A program made the position numbers and the translations under genes. From NCBI GenBank assembly GCA_902793605.1, contig CADBEB010000001.1:186001-250000 (forward strand): a stretch of 64,000 nucleotides of DNA. Reading direction: 5' to 3'. Source of the DNA: an uncultured Eubacteriales bacterium. GTDB lineage: Bacteria; Bacillota; Clostridia; Christensenellales; Aristaeellaceae. The notes under the pieces are model-generated. The model did no database searches and was not told the origin of the DNA. It was given only the letters and a program-made list of their open reading frames with translations. This document shows, piece after piece, positions 50,843 to 59,929 of the stretch. Positions within the stretch are counted from its first letter, which is position 1. Every line of letters begins with the position of its first letter.

Positions 50843-51742
50843 ATGAGCCGTAATAATGAATCGTTCCATTCCGGTTTTATCACGATCATCGGACGTCCCA
50901 ATGTCGGAAAATCATCTTTGATGAATGCGATGATCGGAGAAAAGATCGCGATCGTATCAAACCGTCCTCAGACAACCAGAAGCAGGATCATGGGCGTGCT
51001 GACCCATGACGAATACCAGATGGTTTTTCTGGATACGCCGGGAATTCATGAGCCGAAGACACGACTCGGAGAATATATGATGCATTCTGTTCGTGACGCA
51101 ATGGACGGAATGGACTGTATCCTTACGATTCTTGATGTCTCTCATATCACGGACAGCGATATCCGGATCGCTTCAGAACTGAAAGAAAAGAAAGTGCCGG
51201 CAATTCTTGCCTTAAACAAGATCGATCTTGTTACCCCGGAAAACATTCTGTCCGCTACAGCAAGGATGGCAGACCTTGGATATGATGAGATCATTCCTGT
51301 CAGTGCGAAGACGAAGAGCGGTCTTGACGATCTCGTTTCATGCCTGCGAAAGCATCTTCCACAAGGGCCCAGGTATTTTCCTGATGATATGATCACTGAT
51401 CAGCCGGAAAGAATACTCTGCGCAGAGATCATCCGTGAGAAAGCGCTGAGGCATCTGCGGGATGAAGTGCCGCACGGAATCGGTGTCGAAATGGTCAAGA
51501 TCGAGGCCATAAACGACAGGTTGACTGAAATCAATGCCACCATTTATTGCGAGCGTGAAGCCCATAAAGGCATCATCATCGGAAAACATGGCTCGATGTT
51601 GCAGACGATTGGCTCAGAAGCCCGGTCGGATATCGAGAAACTGCTGGATACGCACGTCAATCTGAGGCTTTGGGTAAAGATTCGTCCAGACTGGCGCAAC
51701 AACGCTTCCGATCTGAAAAACCTTGGTTATGACTCCCGTTGA
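50843..51742 (+). CDS. era: GTPase Era
   Basis: This 299-residue protein starts at ATG 50843. G-domain motifs: IGRPNVGKSSLMNAMIGEK (G1), RPQTTRSRIMGVL (G2), LDTPGIHEPKTRLGEYM (G3), NKIDLV (G4) and SAKTKSG (G5). The KH domain at the C-terminus (INATIYCEREAHKGIIIGKHGSM and a WVKIRPDWRNN end) is complete. Era binds the 3' end of 16S rRNA during 30S assembly. It closes the phoH-pgpH-ybeY/cdd-era unit. Confidence 0.95.
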   Translation: MSRNNESFHSGFITIIGRPNVGKSSLMNAMIGEKIAIVSNRPQTTRSRIMGVLTHDEYQMVFLDTPGIHEPKTRLGEYMMHSVRDAMDGMDCILTILDVSHITDSDIRIASELKEKKVPAILALNKIDLVTPENILSATARMADLGYDEIIPVSAKTKSGLDDLVSCLRKHLPQGPRYFPDDMITDQPERILCAEIIREKALRHLRDEVPHGIGVEMVKIEAINDRLTEINATIYCEREAHKGIIIGKHGSMLQTIGSEARSDIEKLLDTHVNLRLWVKIRPDWRNNASDLKNLGYDSR

Positions 51743-51759
51743 CGGACATATATTTCCGA

Positions 51760-52935
51760 TCAGGTGAACACCTGGTATATACCGCATTTCAGGTATTCTG
51801 TTTCACGTGCATAGGGAAGGATAGGATGATCTTTTCCCTGGGTGCGGAACTCCGCTTGGCGCAGATAAACATGTGCATCATGTGCTGCATCCAGCACCAT
51901 GGATCGGAACATTTCCGGGAGAACATGCTGACTGCATGAGCAGGTAACCAGATAACCGCCGTGCTCGATCATCTTCATAGCCCGGAGATTGATTTCTTTA
52001 TATCCGCGGATTGCGCTGTCCACAGCTGACCGGGTCTTTGTGAATGCAGGCGGATCAAGGATGATCACACCGTATTTTTTTCCTTCCCGGCTTTCTTCAG
52101 CAAGCAGGTCAAATGCATTTGCAGTTACAAAGTGAACTCGTTCCTCCAGTCCGTTCAGCTTCGCGTTTTCCTGTGCGAAGAGGCATGCATATTCGCTGAT
52201 ATCAACGCCTGTGACATTTTCGGCTCCGTATATTCCGGCATGCAGCGCAAAAGAGCCGGTATGGGTAAAGCAGTCCAGGACGGTCCTTCCTTTAACAAAA
52301 GGTCTGATTGCAGCGCGATTTTCTTTCTGATCCAGAAAGAATCCTGTTTTCTGTCCTTCCTTTACGTCAACAAGAAAACGTACACCGTTTTCAATCATTT
52401 CGACTTTATCCGGAACTTCACCGTATAAGAGGCCGGTAAACATCTCCATTCCTTCGAGGCGCCTTACGGGAACATCGTTCCTTTCCCAGATCCCGCGGGG
52501 TGACATCTCCTCAATAAGTGCATCAACGATATCATGTTTGAAACGTTCCATCCCCAGTGCAAGGCACTGAAGTACGAGTACATCGCCGAATGCGTCAACA
52601 ATCAGTGCCGGAAGACGGTCACTTTCGGCAAAGATCAGCCTGCAGCTTTGCATATCGGCAAATGTTCTCCGGTATTCGACTGCTTCATGGACGCGCCGAA
52701 AGATGAATTCCCGGCCAATTGGCTCTTCCCGATAGGTCATGATCCTCAGGGCGATCTGGCTGTTCGGGTTATAGAATCCCCTGGCCAGGAAACGGCCTTT
52801 TGAACTGGCAATATCTACAATATCTCCCGGAAAAAACGATCCTTCGATCCGATCGATATCGCTTCTGAAGATCCATGGATGAAAAGTATAGACGCGTTTT
52901 TCCTTGCCAGGTTTCAGTATCGCTTTTGCTGCCAT
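51760..52935 (-). CDS. RlmI-type 23S rRNA cytosine-C5 methyltransferase
   Basis: This 391-residue protein starts at ATG 52935 with GGAGGGAT upstream. An N-terminal PUA RNA-binding domain (LKPGKEKRVYTFHPWIFRSD, then PGDIVDIASSKGRFLARGFYN) precedes a Rossmann methyltransferase: DCFTHTGSFALHAGIYGAENVTGVD (SAM site), then ILDPPAFTKTRS (catalytic DPPAF) and VTCSCSQHV (conserved Cys pair). Relatives RlmI/YwbD methylate a 23S rRNA cytosine; the exact position here is inferred. It is 2 bp downstream of the GNAT gene, so the two probably form one unit. Confidence 0.85.
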   Translation of the reverse strand: MAAKAILKPGKEKRVYTFHPWIFRSDIDRIEGSFFPGDIVDIASSKGRFLARGFYNPNSQIALRIMTYREEPIGREFIFRRVHEAVEYRRTFADMQSCRLIFAESDRLPALIVDAFGDVLVLQCLALGMERFKHDIVDALIEEMSPRGIWERNDVPVRRLEGMEMFTGLLYGEVPDKVEMIENGVRFLVDVKEGQKTGFFLDQKENRAAIRPFVKGRTVLDCFTHTGSFALHAGIYGAENVTGVDISEYACLFAQENAKLNGLEERVHFVTANAFDLLAEESREGKKYGVIILDPPAFTKTRSAVDSAIRGYKEINLRAMKMIEHGGYLVTCSCSQHVLPEMFRSMVLDAAHDAHVYLRQAEFRTQGKDHPILPYARETEYLKCGIYQVFT

Positions 52936-52937
52936 CT

Positions 52938-53444
52938 TTATCCCTCCGTAAGATACTTCCGATAGATAAGCCGGTCTTCCTTCTGTCCGTCCGGAAGCTC
53001 AAAAGCATCCGGCACGGTTTCAACCCTTTCAAAACCAAGCTTTTCAAATACACGAATCATTCTTTTGTTTCGCCCCATCGTTTCTCCAGTCATTATTTCC
53101 ATACCGTATTGATCCCGGGCAAGATCCATCAGTTTCAGGAGCGCGGCCGTTCCGATTCCTCGGTTCTTGACGTCATCGTTCTGCAAAATGATTCCGAACT
53201 CACAGGAGTGTTTCTGCCGGTCCATCCGTTTTAACTGGAGCGACCCGACTGGTATCTGGTCCAGGAAAACCCCAAAGTGAACATAGTCAGGACGGAATCC
53301 TCCGTGATTGTACAGATAGGAACGGGAGATCTGTTCCCGGCTGTACCGGAAAGGGGAGGAATCCATTGTCGGATCGGGGACATATTTCATAAAGAAAGCA
53401 TGATATTCTTCTTCTGTAAAGGTTCGCAGTTCGAGCTCGTTCAA
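52938..53444 (-). CDS. GNAT-family acetyltransferase
   Basis: This 168-residue protein starts at ATG 53444. The acetyl-CoA-binding motif A is visible as EFGIILQNDDVKNRGIGTAALLKLM (about 85-109); motif B is at RMIRVFEKLGFERVETV. The N-terminal segment EEYHAFFMKYVPDPTMDSSP is similar to a group of uncharacterised GNATs in Firmicutes. No substrate is known. It lies directly before the rRNA methyltransferase gene; a modification of ribosomal protein or RNA-related target is only a guess. Confidence 0.8.
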   Translation of the reverse strand: MNELELRTFTEEEYHAFFMKYVPDPTMDSSPFRYSREQISRSYLYNHGGFRPDYVHFGVFLDQIPVGSLQLKRMDRQKHSCEFGIILQNDDVKNRGIGTAALLKLMDLARDQYGMEIMTGETMGRNKRMIRVFEKLGFERVETVPDAFELPDGQKEDRLIYRKYLTEG

Positions 53445-53446
53445 AC

Positions 53447-53476
53447 TTGACCTTCCTTTCAGACACGTTGTATAAT
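53447..53476 (+). promoter_or_regulatory. promoter of the Cys-rich miniprotein gene
   Basis: TTGACC (53447-53452), 18-bp spacer, TATAAT (53471-53476), preceding an AGGAGGA at 53486-53492. Confidence 0.8.
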
Positions 53477-53499
53477 CAGTACAACAGGAGGAATAATAT

Positions 53500-53688
53500 A
53501 TGGAGAATCATCGTCCTTGCGTATTGTATGACAGGGAATGCATCGGCTGCGGAGAGTGCGACCGGTGTGATCTTGATCCTGAAAAGATCTGCGACAACTG
53601 CATGAAATGTGTGAACGGCGATGCCGAATATCGCGGTGTCACGATCGACCGGATCATGCTCGAGCAGGAAGAATCCCCAAATTCATGA
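53500..53688 (+). CDS. Cys-rich miniprotein of unknown function
   Basis: This 62-residue protein starts at ATG 53500 after an AGGAGGA site and a clear promoter. It contains Cys at CVLYDRECIGCGECDRCDLD and ICDNCMKC, eight cysteines in the first 37 residues. The spacing (CxxCxxCxxC, then CxxCxxC) could bind zinc or a 4Fe-4S cluster. Unlike the ferredoxin at 14837 it lacks the CP ends and second full repeat. It is followed by an acidic C-terminal end. I know this type only as a small conserved clostridial protein without function. Confidence 0.75.
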   Translation: MENHRPCVLYDRECIGCGECDRCDLDPEKICDNCMKCVNGDAEYRGVTIDRIMLEQEESPNS

Positions 53689-53753
53689 CCAAACCATATT
53701 ATAAATTGACTCCCGTGTATTTGCAAATCTGAATCAGAAAGGAAAGTCCATCC

Positions 53754-55379
53754 ATGAAGATCACTTTTCTCGGAGCTGCGCATCAGGTTACCGGAAGCCA
53801 TACCCTGGTCGAATGGAAGGATAATCGCTATTTCCTTGTTGATTACGGCATGGAGCAGGGAGAAAACGATTTCCAGATGGCTGATATGCCGGTCGCCGCC
53901 TCACAGATTGAATATGTTTTCCTGACCCATGCGCATATTGATCATTCGGGTCTCCTGCCGTTGCTCTATAAACAGGGCTTCAGCGGAACGATCTATGCGA
54001 CAGCGGAAACGACTGCTCTGTGCGCTGTCATGCTGGCTGACAGTGCACATATACAGGAAACTGATGCTGCCTCTGAAACGAAGAAGAACCTGCGGACCGG
54101 CGGTCCCGAAGTCGTGCCGCTCTATACTGCTGAAGATGCAGCAAATACGATGAACTTCTTCAACCCTTGTGAGTATAATGAGATCTACATGATTGATGAC
54201 GGTCTTTCCATCCGGTTCACTGACGCCGGGCATCTGCTAGGCTCTTCCTTCCTTGAGCTTTTTCTTGAAGACGGCGGAAAGACAGTAAAGCTCGTTTGCT
54301 CCGGAGATGTAGGCAATATCAATCAGCCGATCATCAAGGATCCGCAGCCTGTTTCGGAAGCTGACTATCTGCTGATCGAATCCACATATGGAACGCGCAA
54401 TCATGATACTGTTAAGGAACCGATCCCGATCCTTACCGATGTCCTTCGGAGAACGTTTGAAAGGAAAGGAACCGTAGTAATACCTTCCTTCGCTGTCGGC
54501 AGGACACAGGAATTACTTTATTTTTTCAGGGAGATCAAACAGAAGCACCTCATGCCTGCAGAGATGGAACATTTTCCGGTCTATGTTGACAGCCCGCTCG
54601 CCAATGAGGCGACCGCGATCTTCCTGCAATGCGATCCGATCTGCCTTGATGAGGAAACGCTTGCGATCATGTCTTCAGGAACGAACCCGATCTGGTTCGA
54701 CGGGCTGAACATTACAGTTTCCTCCGAAGAATCAAAAGCGCTGAACTCAGATCCGACGCCGAAAGTGATTATCGCATCCGGCGGCATGTGTGAGGGCGGA
54801 CGAATCCGGCACCATTTGAAACATAACCTATGGGACAGTCGGAACACGATATTGTTCGTCGGTTACCAAGCAGTCGGAACGCTCGGAAGGATCATCCATG
54901 ACGGCGCTGATTCGGTCAAGATTTTTGGTGAAAAGATTGATGTCAATGCTGAGATTGATGTACTGGAAGGTATTTCAGGCCACGCTGACCGTGACGGCCT
55001 TCTGCGCTGGATCTCTCAGTTTAAAAAGAAACCTTCCTTCGTATTTGTCAATCACGGTGATGATGATTCCTGTACCGCGTTTTCACAAAGCATTACTGAA
55101 CATTTTTCGATTCCTTCGAGCGCGCCGTATTCCGGCTCTGAATTCGATCTGATGGCCGGTGAATGGATCCGACTGACTGATCCGGTTTACAGAAAGAAAA
55201 CAACGAATGCCGGTGAGAGAGCTCCTGCGGAAAAGAAGCGGACGAATACTGATTATCTTGCGCTTAAAAACGCTTTGCTTGATTTAAGTATGTATATTGA
55301 TCAGCTTTCAAATCATTCAAATAGTGAATTGCGGGATCTGACACAGAAGATCAGGGCTTTGATCAGCGACCAGGTTTGA
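53754..55379 (+). CDS. metallo-beta-lactamase/beta-CASP RNase-like protein
   Basis: This 541-residue protein starts at ATG 53754 behind AAAGGAAAG. The MBL zinc motif is THAHIDHSGLLP (about 60-71), with FTDAGHLLGSSF and CSGDVGN as further metal ligands. The beta-CASP insertion includes TVVIPSFAVGRTQELLYF and IIASGGMCEGGRIRHHLK, and the RNA-specificity end is GISGHADRDGLLRWI with FVNHGDDD. This layout is that of CPSF/Ysh1-like RNA exonucleases in bacteria. It is not RNase J, which has a different C-terminal domain. The C-terminus converges on the recombinase gene by 17 bp. Confidence 0.9.
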   Translation: MKITFLGAAHQVTGSHTLVEWKDNRYFLVDYGMEQGENDFQMADMPVAASQIEYVFLTHAHIDHSGLLPLLYKQGFSGTIYATAETTALCAVMLADSAHIQETDAASETKKNLRTGGPEVVPLYTAEDAANTMNFFNPCEYNEIYMIDDGLSIRFTDAGHLLGSSFLELFLEDGGKTVKLVCSGDVGNINQPIIKDPQPVSEADYLLIESTYGTRNHDTVKEPIPILTDVLRRTFERKGTVVIPSFAVGRTQELLYFFREIKQKHLMPAEMEHFPVYVDSPLANEATAIFLQCDPICLDEETLAIMSSGTNPIWFDGLNITVSSEESKALNSDPTPKVIIASGGMCEGGRIRHHLKHNLWDSRNTILFVGYQAVGTLGRIIHDGADSVKIFGEKIDVNAEIDVLEGISGHADRDGLLRWISQFKKKPSFVFVNHGDDDSCTAFSQSITEHFSIPSSAPYSGSEFDLMAGEWIRLTDPVYRKKTTNAGERAPAEKKRTNTDYLALKNALLDLSMYIDQLSNHSNSELRDLTQKIRALISDQV

Positions 55380-56463
55380 ATTCAGGGTCGCCGGGCAAAT
55401 GAACATGCTCGGCGGCCATTTTTCTGCGCGCATCCGTCATGTCCGCATAATGCTTCCTGGTCGTGTCAACGGAAGTATGTCCGAGTACATCCGCAACCAG
55501 ATAGATATCGCCTGTTTCGTTGTAAAGGTTTGTCGCATAGGTGCTGCGCAGCTTATGTGGGCTGATCCTGCTCTTCAGCGGTGCTGCAACGGCCGCATAT
55601 TTCTTGACCAGGTTCTGTACAGCACGCTGTGTGATCCTGCGCCGCTGCAGGCTAAGGAAGAAAGCTTGTTCATGCCCCGGGAGTGCCTCTGTTTCCAGAC
55701 GTTCGTTCAGATAGTCGGCAAGGGCTTCAGCCACCTCGGGCGGGAAGTAGAGGACAACCTGGTTTCCGCCTTTTCTTGTTACGATAAAAGCATTGTTTTC
55801 CAGATCGACATCATTGATATTGATCCCGACGCATTCACTTACCCGGATCCCTGTGCCAAGAAAAAGGGACAGGATTGCAAAATCACGTTTTGCTGTAATC
55901 TTCTGGAATTTCTGCTGTGTTTTTGTGAGCTTATCACCGCTCTGAGCCTGCTCCAGCATACGGACCATTTCATCCCGGTTCAGACGGATGATCGGCTTTT
56001 CATGGACCTTGGGGAGGGGAACAAGTTCTGTAACATTTGAACTGATACGCTGGTTCTTGAACAAATAGTCATAGAAAGACCTGATTGCACAAAGCTTACG
56101 TTTGATTGACAGTTCATGATTCACGAATGCTTTGTTAGGTACCGAAACATCATCAGTATTCTTCAGATAATATGTCAGATACTCGGTGTAGGCGATCATG
56201 TCATTCCGTGTAAGCTTTTCAAGATCGTGATCGTCAAGCAGGATGACCGGCTTATCGGAAAAACCAATGCGTTCCTCATGAAGAAAACGGAAAAACGTCC
56301 TCAGATCGATCGCATAGGCAAGCCTGGTAAACGTACCGGTCGATATTGCTATCGCACGGAGGAAATCAGAACAGGCCTGAGGAAGCTCTTTCGTAATTTC
56401 CCGGATCTGAAGAATCCTTTTTGCATCGATTTCTTCTCTGTATTGATTAGTGATTTCCGTCAT
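55363..56463 (-). CDS. Xer-type tyrosine recombinase
   Basis: This 366-residue protein starts at ATG 56463. An N-terminal SAM-like core-binding domain (about 30-165) precedes the catalytic domain. Catalytic residues are visible: Arg in GTGIRVSECVG, Lys in TRKGGNQV, His and Arg in SPHKLRSTYAT, His in VLGHTSVDTT and Tyr in RKHYADM. The length and N-terminal body are longer than XerC/XerD (about 300 residues), and it is encoded far from topA-hslVU where xerC is usual. It could serve chromosome dimer resolution or another site-specific recombination. Nothing links it to the phage block 47 kb away. Confidence 0.85.
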   Translation of the reverse strand: MTEITNQYREEIDAKRILQIREITKELPQACSDFLRAIAISTGTFTRLAYAIDLRTFFRFLHEERIGFSDKPVILLDDHDLEKLTRNDMIAYTEYLTYYLKNTDDVSVPNKAFVNHELSIKRKLCAIRSFYDYLFKNQRISSNVTELVPLPKVHEKPIIRLNRDEMVRMLEQAQSGDKLTKTQQKFQKITAKRDFAILSLFLGTGIRVSECVGININDVDLENNAFIVTRKGGNQVVLYFPPEVAEALADYLNERLETEALPGHEQAFFLSLQRRRITQRAVQNLVKKYAAVAAPLKSRISPHKLRSTYATNLYNETGDIYLVADVLGHTSVDTTRKHYADMTDARRKMAAEHVHLPGDPEFKPGR

Positions 56464-56542
56464 CGTAAACGCTCTCCATCTTCTCTGTTTCCGGAATTGT
56501 TCGGATTGGATGCTTAACTATTCGTAAAACTATGCCAAAACA

Positions 56543-56571
56543 AGGATATCATTCCCTGTTCCGGTTGTCAA
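56543..56571 (-). promoter_or_regulatory. promoter of the Xer-type recombinase gene
   Basis: Minus strand TTGACA (56571-56566), 17-bp spacer, TATCCT (56548-56543). Confidence 0.75.
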
Positions 56572-56598
56572 TCCTTCCATATCAAGTTATTTGTTTGT

Positions 56599-57081
56599 TT
56601 ACCGTTCCTCAGTTTCAGGTTCTGTATTGATTCTGCGGTATTCTTCAATCGCATTGCGTGCCAGCTCATCACACCGGTTGTTTTCCGGATGGTCAGCATG
56701 GCCTTTTACTTTGATAAACTCGACATGATGTTTCTTCGTTTGTGCAGACAGAATGAACCAGAGATCCTGGTTTTCGACTTTTCCTCCCCCGCTGGTCTTC
56801 CATCCGTTCTTTTTCCAGTTGTCGATCCAATGCTCATTAAACGCCTGAACGAGATAATTGCTGTCCGAGTACAGCCGGACGTTGCACGGCTCCTTCAGGG
56901 CGCCAAGCCCGCTGATGGCAGCAAACAACTCCATACGGTTGTTTGTCGTACCCGCCATATAGCCGCTCAGTTCTTTCCGGTGTGGACCGAACTCCAGGAT
57001 GGCTGCCCAGCCCCCGGGACCCGGATTCCCGCTGCATGCGCCATCTGTATAGATATTCACATTCTTTCTGTTATCGTCCAT
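56599..57081 (-). CDS. rnhA: ribonuclease HI
   Basis: ATG 57081 is the more likely start (160 residues); ATG 57093 is in frame but sits on the only Shine-Dalgarno-like AAGGA. The RNase H fold is clear: IYTDGACSGNPGPGGWAAIL (first Asp), TTNNRMELFAAISGL (Glu), LYSDSNYLVQAF (Asp) and GHADHPENNRCDELARNA (His and Asp). It degrades RNA in RNA-DNA hybrids. It lies 15 bp after proC and is probably transcribed with it. Confidence 0.92.
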   Translation of the reverse strand: MDDNRKNVNIYTDGACSGNPGPGGWAAILEFGPHRKELSGYMAGTTNNRMELFAAISGLGALKEPCNVRLYSDSNYLVQAFNEHWIDNWKKNGWKTSGGGKVENQDLWFILSAQTKKHHVEFIKVKGHADHPENNRCDELARNAIEEYRRINTEPETEER

Positions 57082-57096
57082 GCTCGCTGTCATTCC

Positions 57097-57909
57097 TTAT
57101 TTTTCGGACATTTCCCGGCTTTTGCGGGCGCAGGCTTCCATCGCATCCATAATGGCAGCACGGAATCCTTTTCTTTCAAGCTCCTTAACTGCTTCGATCG
57201 TCGTTCCGCCGGGTGAACAGACAGCATCCTTCAGTGCTGCCGGATGTGTACCGGATGAGAGTACCATCAAGGCGCTCCCGAGGACACTCTGGGCAGCCAT
57301 TTCATAGGCGTATACCCTGGGAAGACCTTCCTTTACCGCAGCGTCTGCCATTGCTTCTATCATCATATACACATATGCCGGACTGCTGCCGCTGACGGCA
57401 ACGACACCGTCAAACAGCCTTTCCGGCAGGATGCGGGTCTTTCCTACTGAATCAAAGATCCCCTTTGCATAATCAAAATCTTCTTTTGAGAACGTTGTTT
57501 CATCACAGATCGCCGTCATTCCTTCACCGACAAGCGCTGGTGTGTTGGGCATCACGCGCAGATAAGATGCGGTCGTTCCACGCAGGGCATTCTGGAGCAT
57601 ATGCACTGTCCATCCGGCTGCTATGCTCAGTACCGCTTTTCCGTCCAGAACGGAATGAATCTCATCAAGGACATCCTTGACGTAAATCGGCTTGACGGCC
57701 AGGATGATCAGATCTGCGCGTTCCGCAACCTCGATACAGTCCCGTGCACTGATGATCCCCGGAATATCTTCCTCAAGTTCGCGTATTCTTCTTGAACTGG
57801 TATCATATGCGACAATCTGTCCGGCTTTCACGTAATCCGCTTCAACGATACCGCGCAGGATTGCTGAACCCATATTCCCGGTACCGATCATGCCGATAGT
57901 CTGGATCAT
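57097..57909 (-). CDS. proC: pyrroline-5-carboxylate reductase
   Basis: This 270-residue enzyme starts at ATG 57909 with GGGAGGA upstream. It makes proline from pyrroline-5-carboxylate with NAD(P)H. The Rossmann start IGMIGTGNMGSAILRGIVE (residues 4-22), LAVKPIYVKDVLDEI, RVMPNTPALVGEGMTAI and the C-terminal helix signature GSSPAYVYMMIEAMADAAVK with SSGTHPAALKDAVCSPGGTT are all present. No proA/proB is found in this window. Confidence 0.94.
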   Translation of the reverse strand: MIQTIGMIGTGNMGSAILRGIVEADYVKAGQIVAYDTSSRRIRELEEDIPGIISARDCIEVAERADLIILAVKPIYVKDVLDEIHSVLDGKAVLSIAAGWTVHMLQNALRGTTASYLRVMPNTPALVGEGMTAICDETTFSKEDFDYAKGIFDSVGKTRILPERLFDGVVAVSGSSPAYVYMMIEAMADAAVKEGLPRVYAYEMAAQSVLGSALMVLSSGTHPAALKDAVCSPGGTTIEAVKELERKGFRAAIMDAMEACARKSREMSEK

Positions 57910-57940
57910 TCCTCTGTCCTCCCAGTCCTTCGTTTCTGTG

Positions 57941-57985
57941 ATTATAACACGAAACCCGCTGAATGCATAGCAGGATCAGCGGGTT
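57941..57985 (-). promoter_or_regulatory. proC promoter and hslU 3' inverted repeat
   Basis: On the minus strand TGTTATAAT (57949-57941) is an extended -10 for proC. Just upstream, AACCCGCTGA/TCAGCGGGTT (57985-57976 and 57962-57953) forms a 10-bp stem after hslU, followed by only three T, so it is a weak terminator at best. Confidence 0.55.
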
Positions 57986-57992
57986 TGTAATC

Positions 57993-59366
57993 TTACAGGA
58001 TAAATTTGCGGATGTCCGTCGGTTTGTTCTCACCTCTCAGATGCTCATTGACGTATGTATCATCGATCTTCAGCTCGAAAGGCGGCATATTCTCATCGCC
58101 GGCATTAAAAAGCACATCCTCAAGCAATTGTTCAAAGATGGCGTGAAGCCTTCTGGCGCCAATATCTTCCGCATTTTCGTTCGCGTTGCAGGCAGCTTCT
58201 GCGATCGCGGTGACGGCGCTCTCTTCAAAACTGATCAGTACTTTATCGACTGCCAGCAGCGCCTGGTACTGCTTTGTGAGCGCGTTCTCAGGCGCGGTCA
58301 TGATCTGTTTGAAGTCATCCTTTGTCAGGCTCTTCAGTTTTACATGTACGGGGAAGCGGCCCTGCAGTTCAGGGATCAGGTCCGTTACCTTGCTCACATG
58401 GAACGCGCCGGCGGCGATGAAGAGCATATAATCCGTACGGACAGCTCCGTATTTTGTGCTGACTGTACTTCCTTCCACAATCGGAAGGATGTCCCTCTGG
58501 ACACCTTCCCTGCTTACATCAGGGCCGTGGGCTCCCGATGCGCTTGCAATTTTGTCAATCTCATCAATGAATACGATCCCGTTCTGTTCTGTCCGTGTCA
58601 GCGCTTCCTCCTGAACGGCATCATTATCAATCAGCTTCGCTGCTTCCTGGTCAGTAAGGATCTTTCTTGCTTCATGGACTTTCACGTGCCGCATCCGGGT
58701 TCGCTTGGGCATCATGTTCCCCATCATATCGCCGAGACTGATGCTGTTGCCGCCGAGTTCCAGCGTGGGCGCTTCTTCTTCCACTTCGAGCTCCAGTTCC
58801 GCGTCTTCGATCTCTCCCCGCATCAGTTGCTGACGGATTTCTTCTTTTCTGCGTGCCAATGCAGTCACTTCATCGCTGCTCGGCTGGCTTTCCTTCTGTT
58901 TTCCCAGGAGGAAATCAAGCGGATTGGATGATGTGTTTTTCTTCTGCGGATGGGAGAGCAATTCGCTGAGGCGTTCTTCAGCCAGGACCCTGGCTCTCGG
59001 CATCACACGTTCCTCATGTTCCTTTCGGACCATGCGTACAGCATTTTCCGTCAGGTCACGGATAATGCTTTCCACATCACGGCCCACATAGCCGACTTCT
59101 GTGAATTTCGTCGCTTCCACCTTAATAAAGGGAGCATTGACGAGCTTTGCAAGACGTCTTGCAATCTCAGTCTTTCCAACGCCTGTAGGTCCGATCATCA
59201 GGATATTCTTGGGAATGATCTCGTCCCGAAGAGTCTCTTCAACCCGGCTGCGGCGATAGCGGTTTCTGAGCGCAATAGCAACAGCTTTCTTGGCTTCATC
59301 CTGACCAACGATAAATCGATCCAACTCGTGAACGATTTGCCTCGGTGTCAGCTGCTGTTCATTCAT
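57993..59366 (-). CDS. hslU: HslU ATPase of the HslUV protease
   Basis: ATG 59366 (AGGAG nine bases upstream) gives 457 residues. Walker A MIGPTGVGKTEIARRL (about 56-71), Walker B with IVFIDEIDKIA, arginine finger region GRFPVHVKL and SRE..RDILP are visible; the intermediate domain (about 120-235) is Glu-rich. The last residues RKFIL match the HslU tail that docks into HslV. HslU unfolds proteins and feeds them to HslV. It follows hslV by 20 bp in the same operon. Confidence 0.95.
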   Translation of the reverse strand: MNEQQLTPRQIVHELDRFIVGQDEAKKAVAIALRNRYRRSRVEETLRDEIIPKNILMIGPTGVGKTEIARRLAKLVNAPFIKVEATKFTEVGYVGRDVESIIRDLTENAVRMVRKEHEERVMPRARVLAEERLSELLSHPQKKNTSSNPLDFLLGKQKESQPSSDEVTALARRKEEIRQQLMRGEIEDAELELEVEEEAPTLELGGNSISLGDMMGNMMPKRTRMRHVKVHEARKILTDQEAAKLIDNDAVQEEALTRTEQNGIVFIDEIDKIASASGAHGPDVSREGVQRDILPIVEGSTVSTKYGAVRTDYMLFIAAGAFHVSKVTDLIPELQGRFPVHVKLKSLTKDDFKQIMTAPENALTKQYQALLAVDKVLISFEESAVTAIAEAACNANENAEDIGARRLHAIFEQLLEDVLFNAGDENMPPFELKIDDTYVNEHLRGENKPTDIRKFIL

Positions 59367-59386
59367 ATTTATCAACTCCTGTCTTT

Positions 59387-59926
59387 TCAGACGGTCTCTA
59401 CCGTAATGTTCTCATTCGTATAGACACAGATGCTTGCAGCGATCTTCAGGGACTTCACTGCGATTTCCGCAGCGCTCAGATCCGTATTCTGCAGGAGTGC
59501 ACGTGCGGCTGCCAGAGCATAATTGCCGCCGGAACCGATAGCTGCGATTCCTTCATCAGGATCGATCACTTCTCCGGTTCCGCTGAGGATCAGCAGGTGT
59601 TCCTTGTCCGCTGTGATCATCATGGACTCAAGCTGTCTCATCATCTGGTCACCCCGCCAGTTTTGTGCCAGCGCAACGGCGGCCTTTTCAAGATTTCCGC
59701 TGCATTGCTGCAGCTTCTCCTCGAACTTTTCACAGAGAGTAAATGCATCTGCAACGCTCCCGGCGAAACCGACGACTACTTCGCCATTATAGAGCCGGCG
59801 AACCTTTCTTGCCGTCGTTTTAAAGATTGTATGCTCCCCCATTGTTACCTGTCCGTCTCCCGCAATGGCAATCTGCCCGTTCCTTCGTACGGCACAAATG
59901 GTCGTTCCCTTCAGATTACCGGACAT
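59387..59926 (-). CDS. hslV: HslV peptidase subunit
   Basis: This 179-residue proteasome-like peptidase starts at ATG 59926. After a short propeptide (about 7 residues, MSGNLKG) comes the catalytic [20 protein letters not shown], where the first Thr becomes the N-terminal nucleophile. [44 protein letters not shown] and [16 protein letters not shown] complete the family pattern. It forms a dodecamer capped by HslU. In line with trmFO-topA-dprA it shows the classic Bacillus order. Confidence 0.95.
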   Translation of the reverse strand: MSGNLKGTTICAVRRNGQIAIAGDGQVTMGEHTIFKTTARKVRRLYNGEVVVGFAGSVADAFTLCEKFEEKLQQCSGNLEKAAVALAQNWRGDQMMRQLESMMITADKEHLLILSGTGEVIDPDEGIAAIGSGGNYALAAARALLQNTDLSAAEIAVKSLKIAASICVYTNENITVETV

Positions 59927-59929
59927 GGA

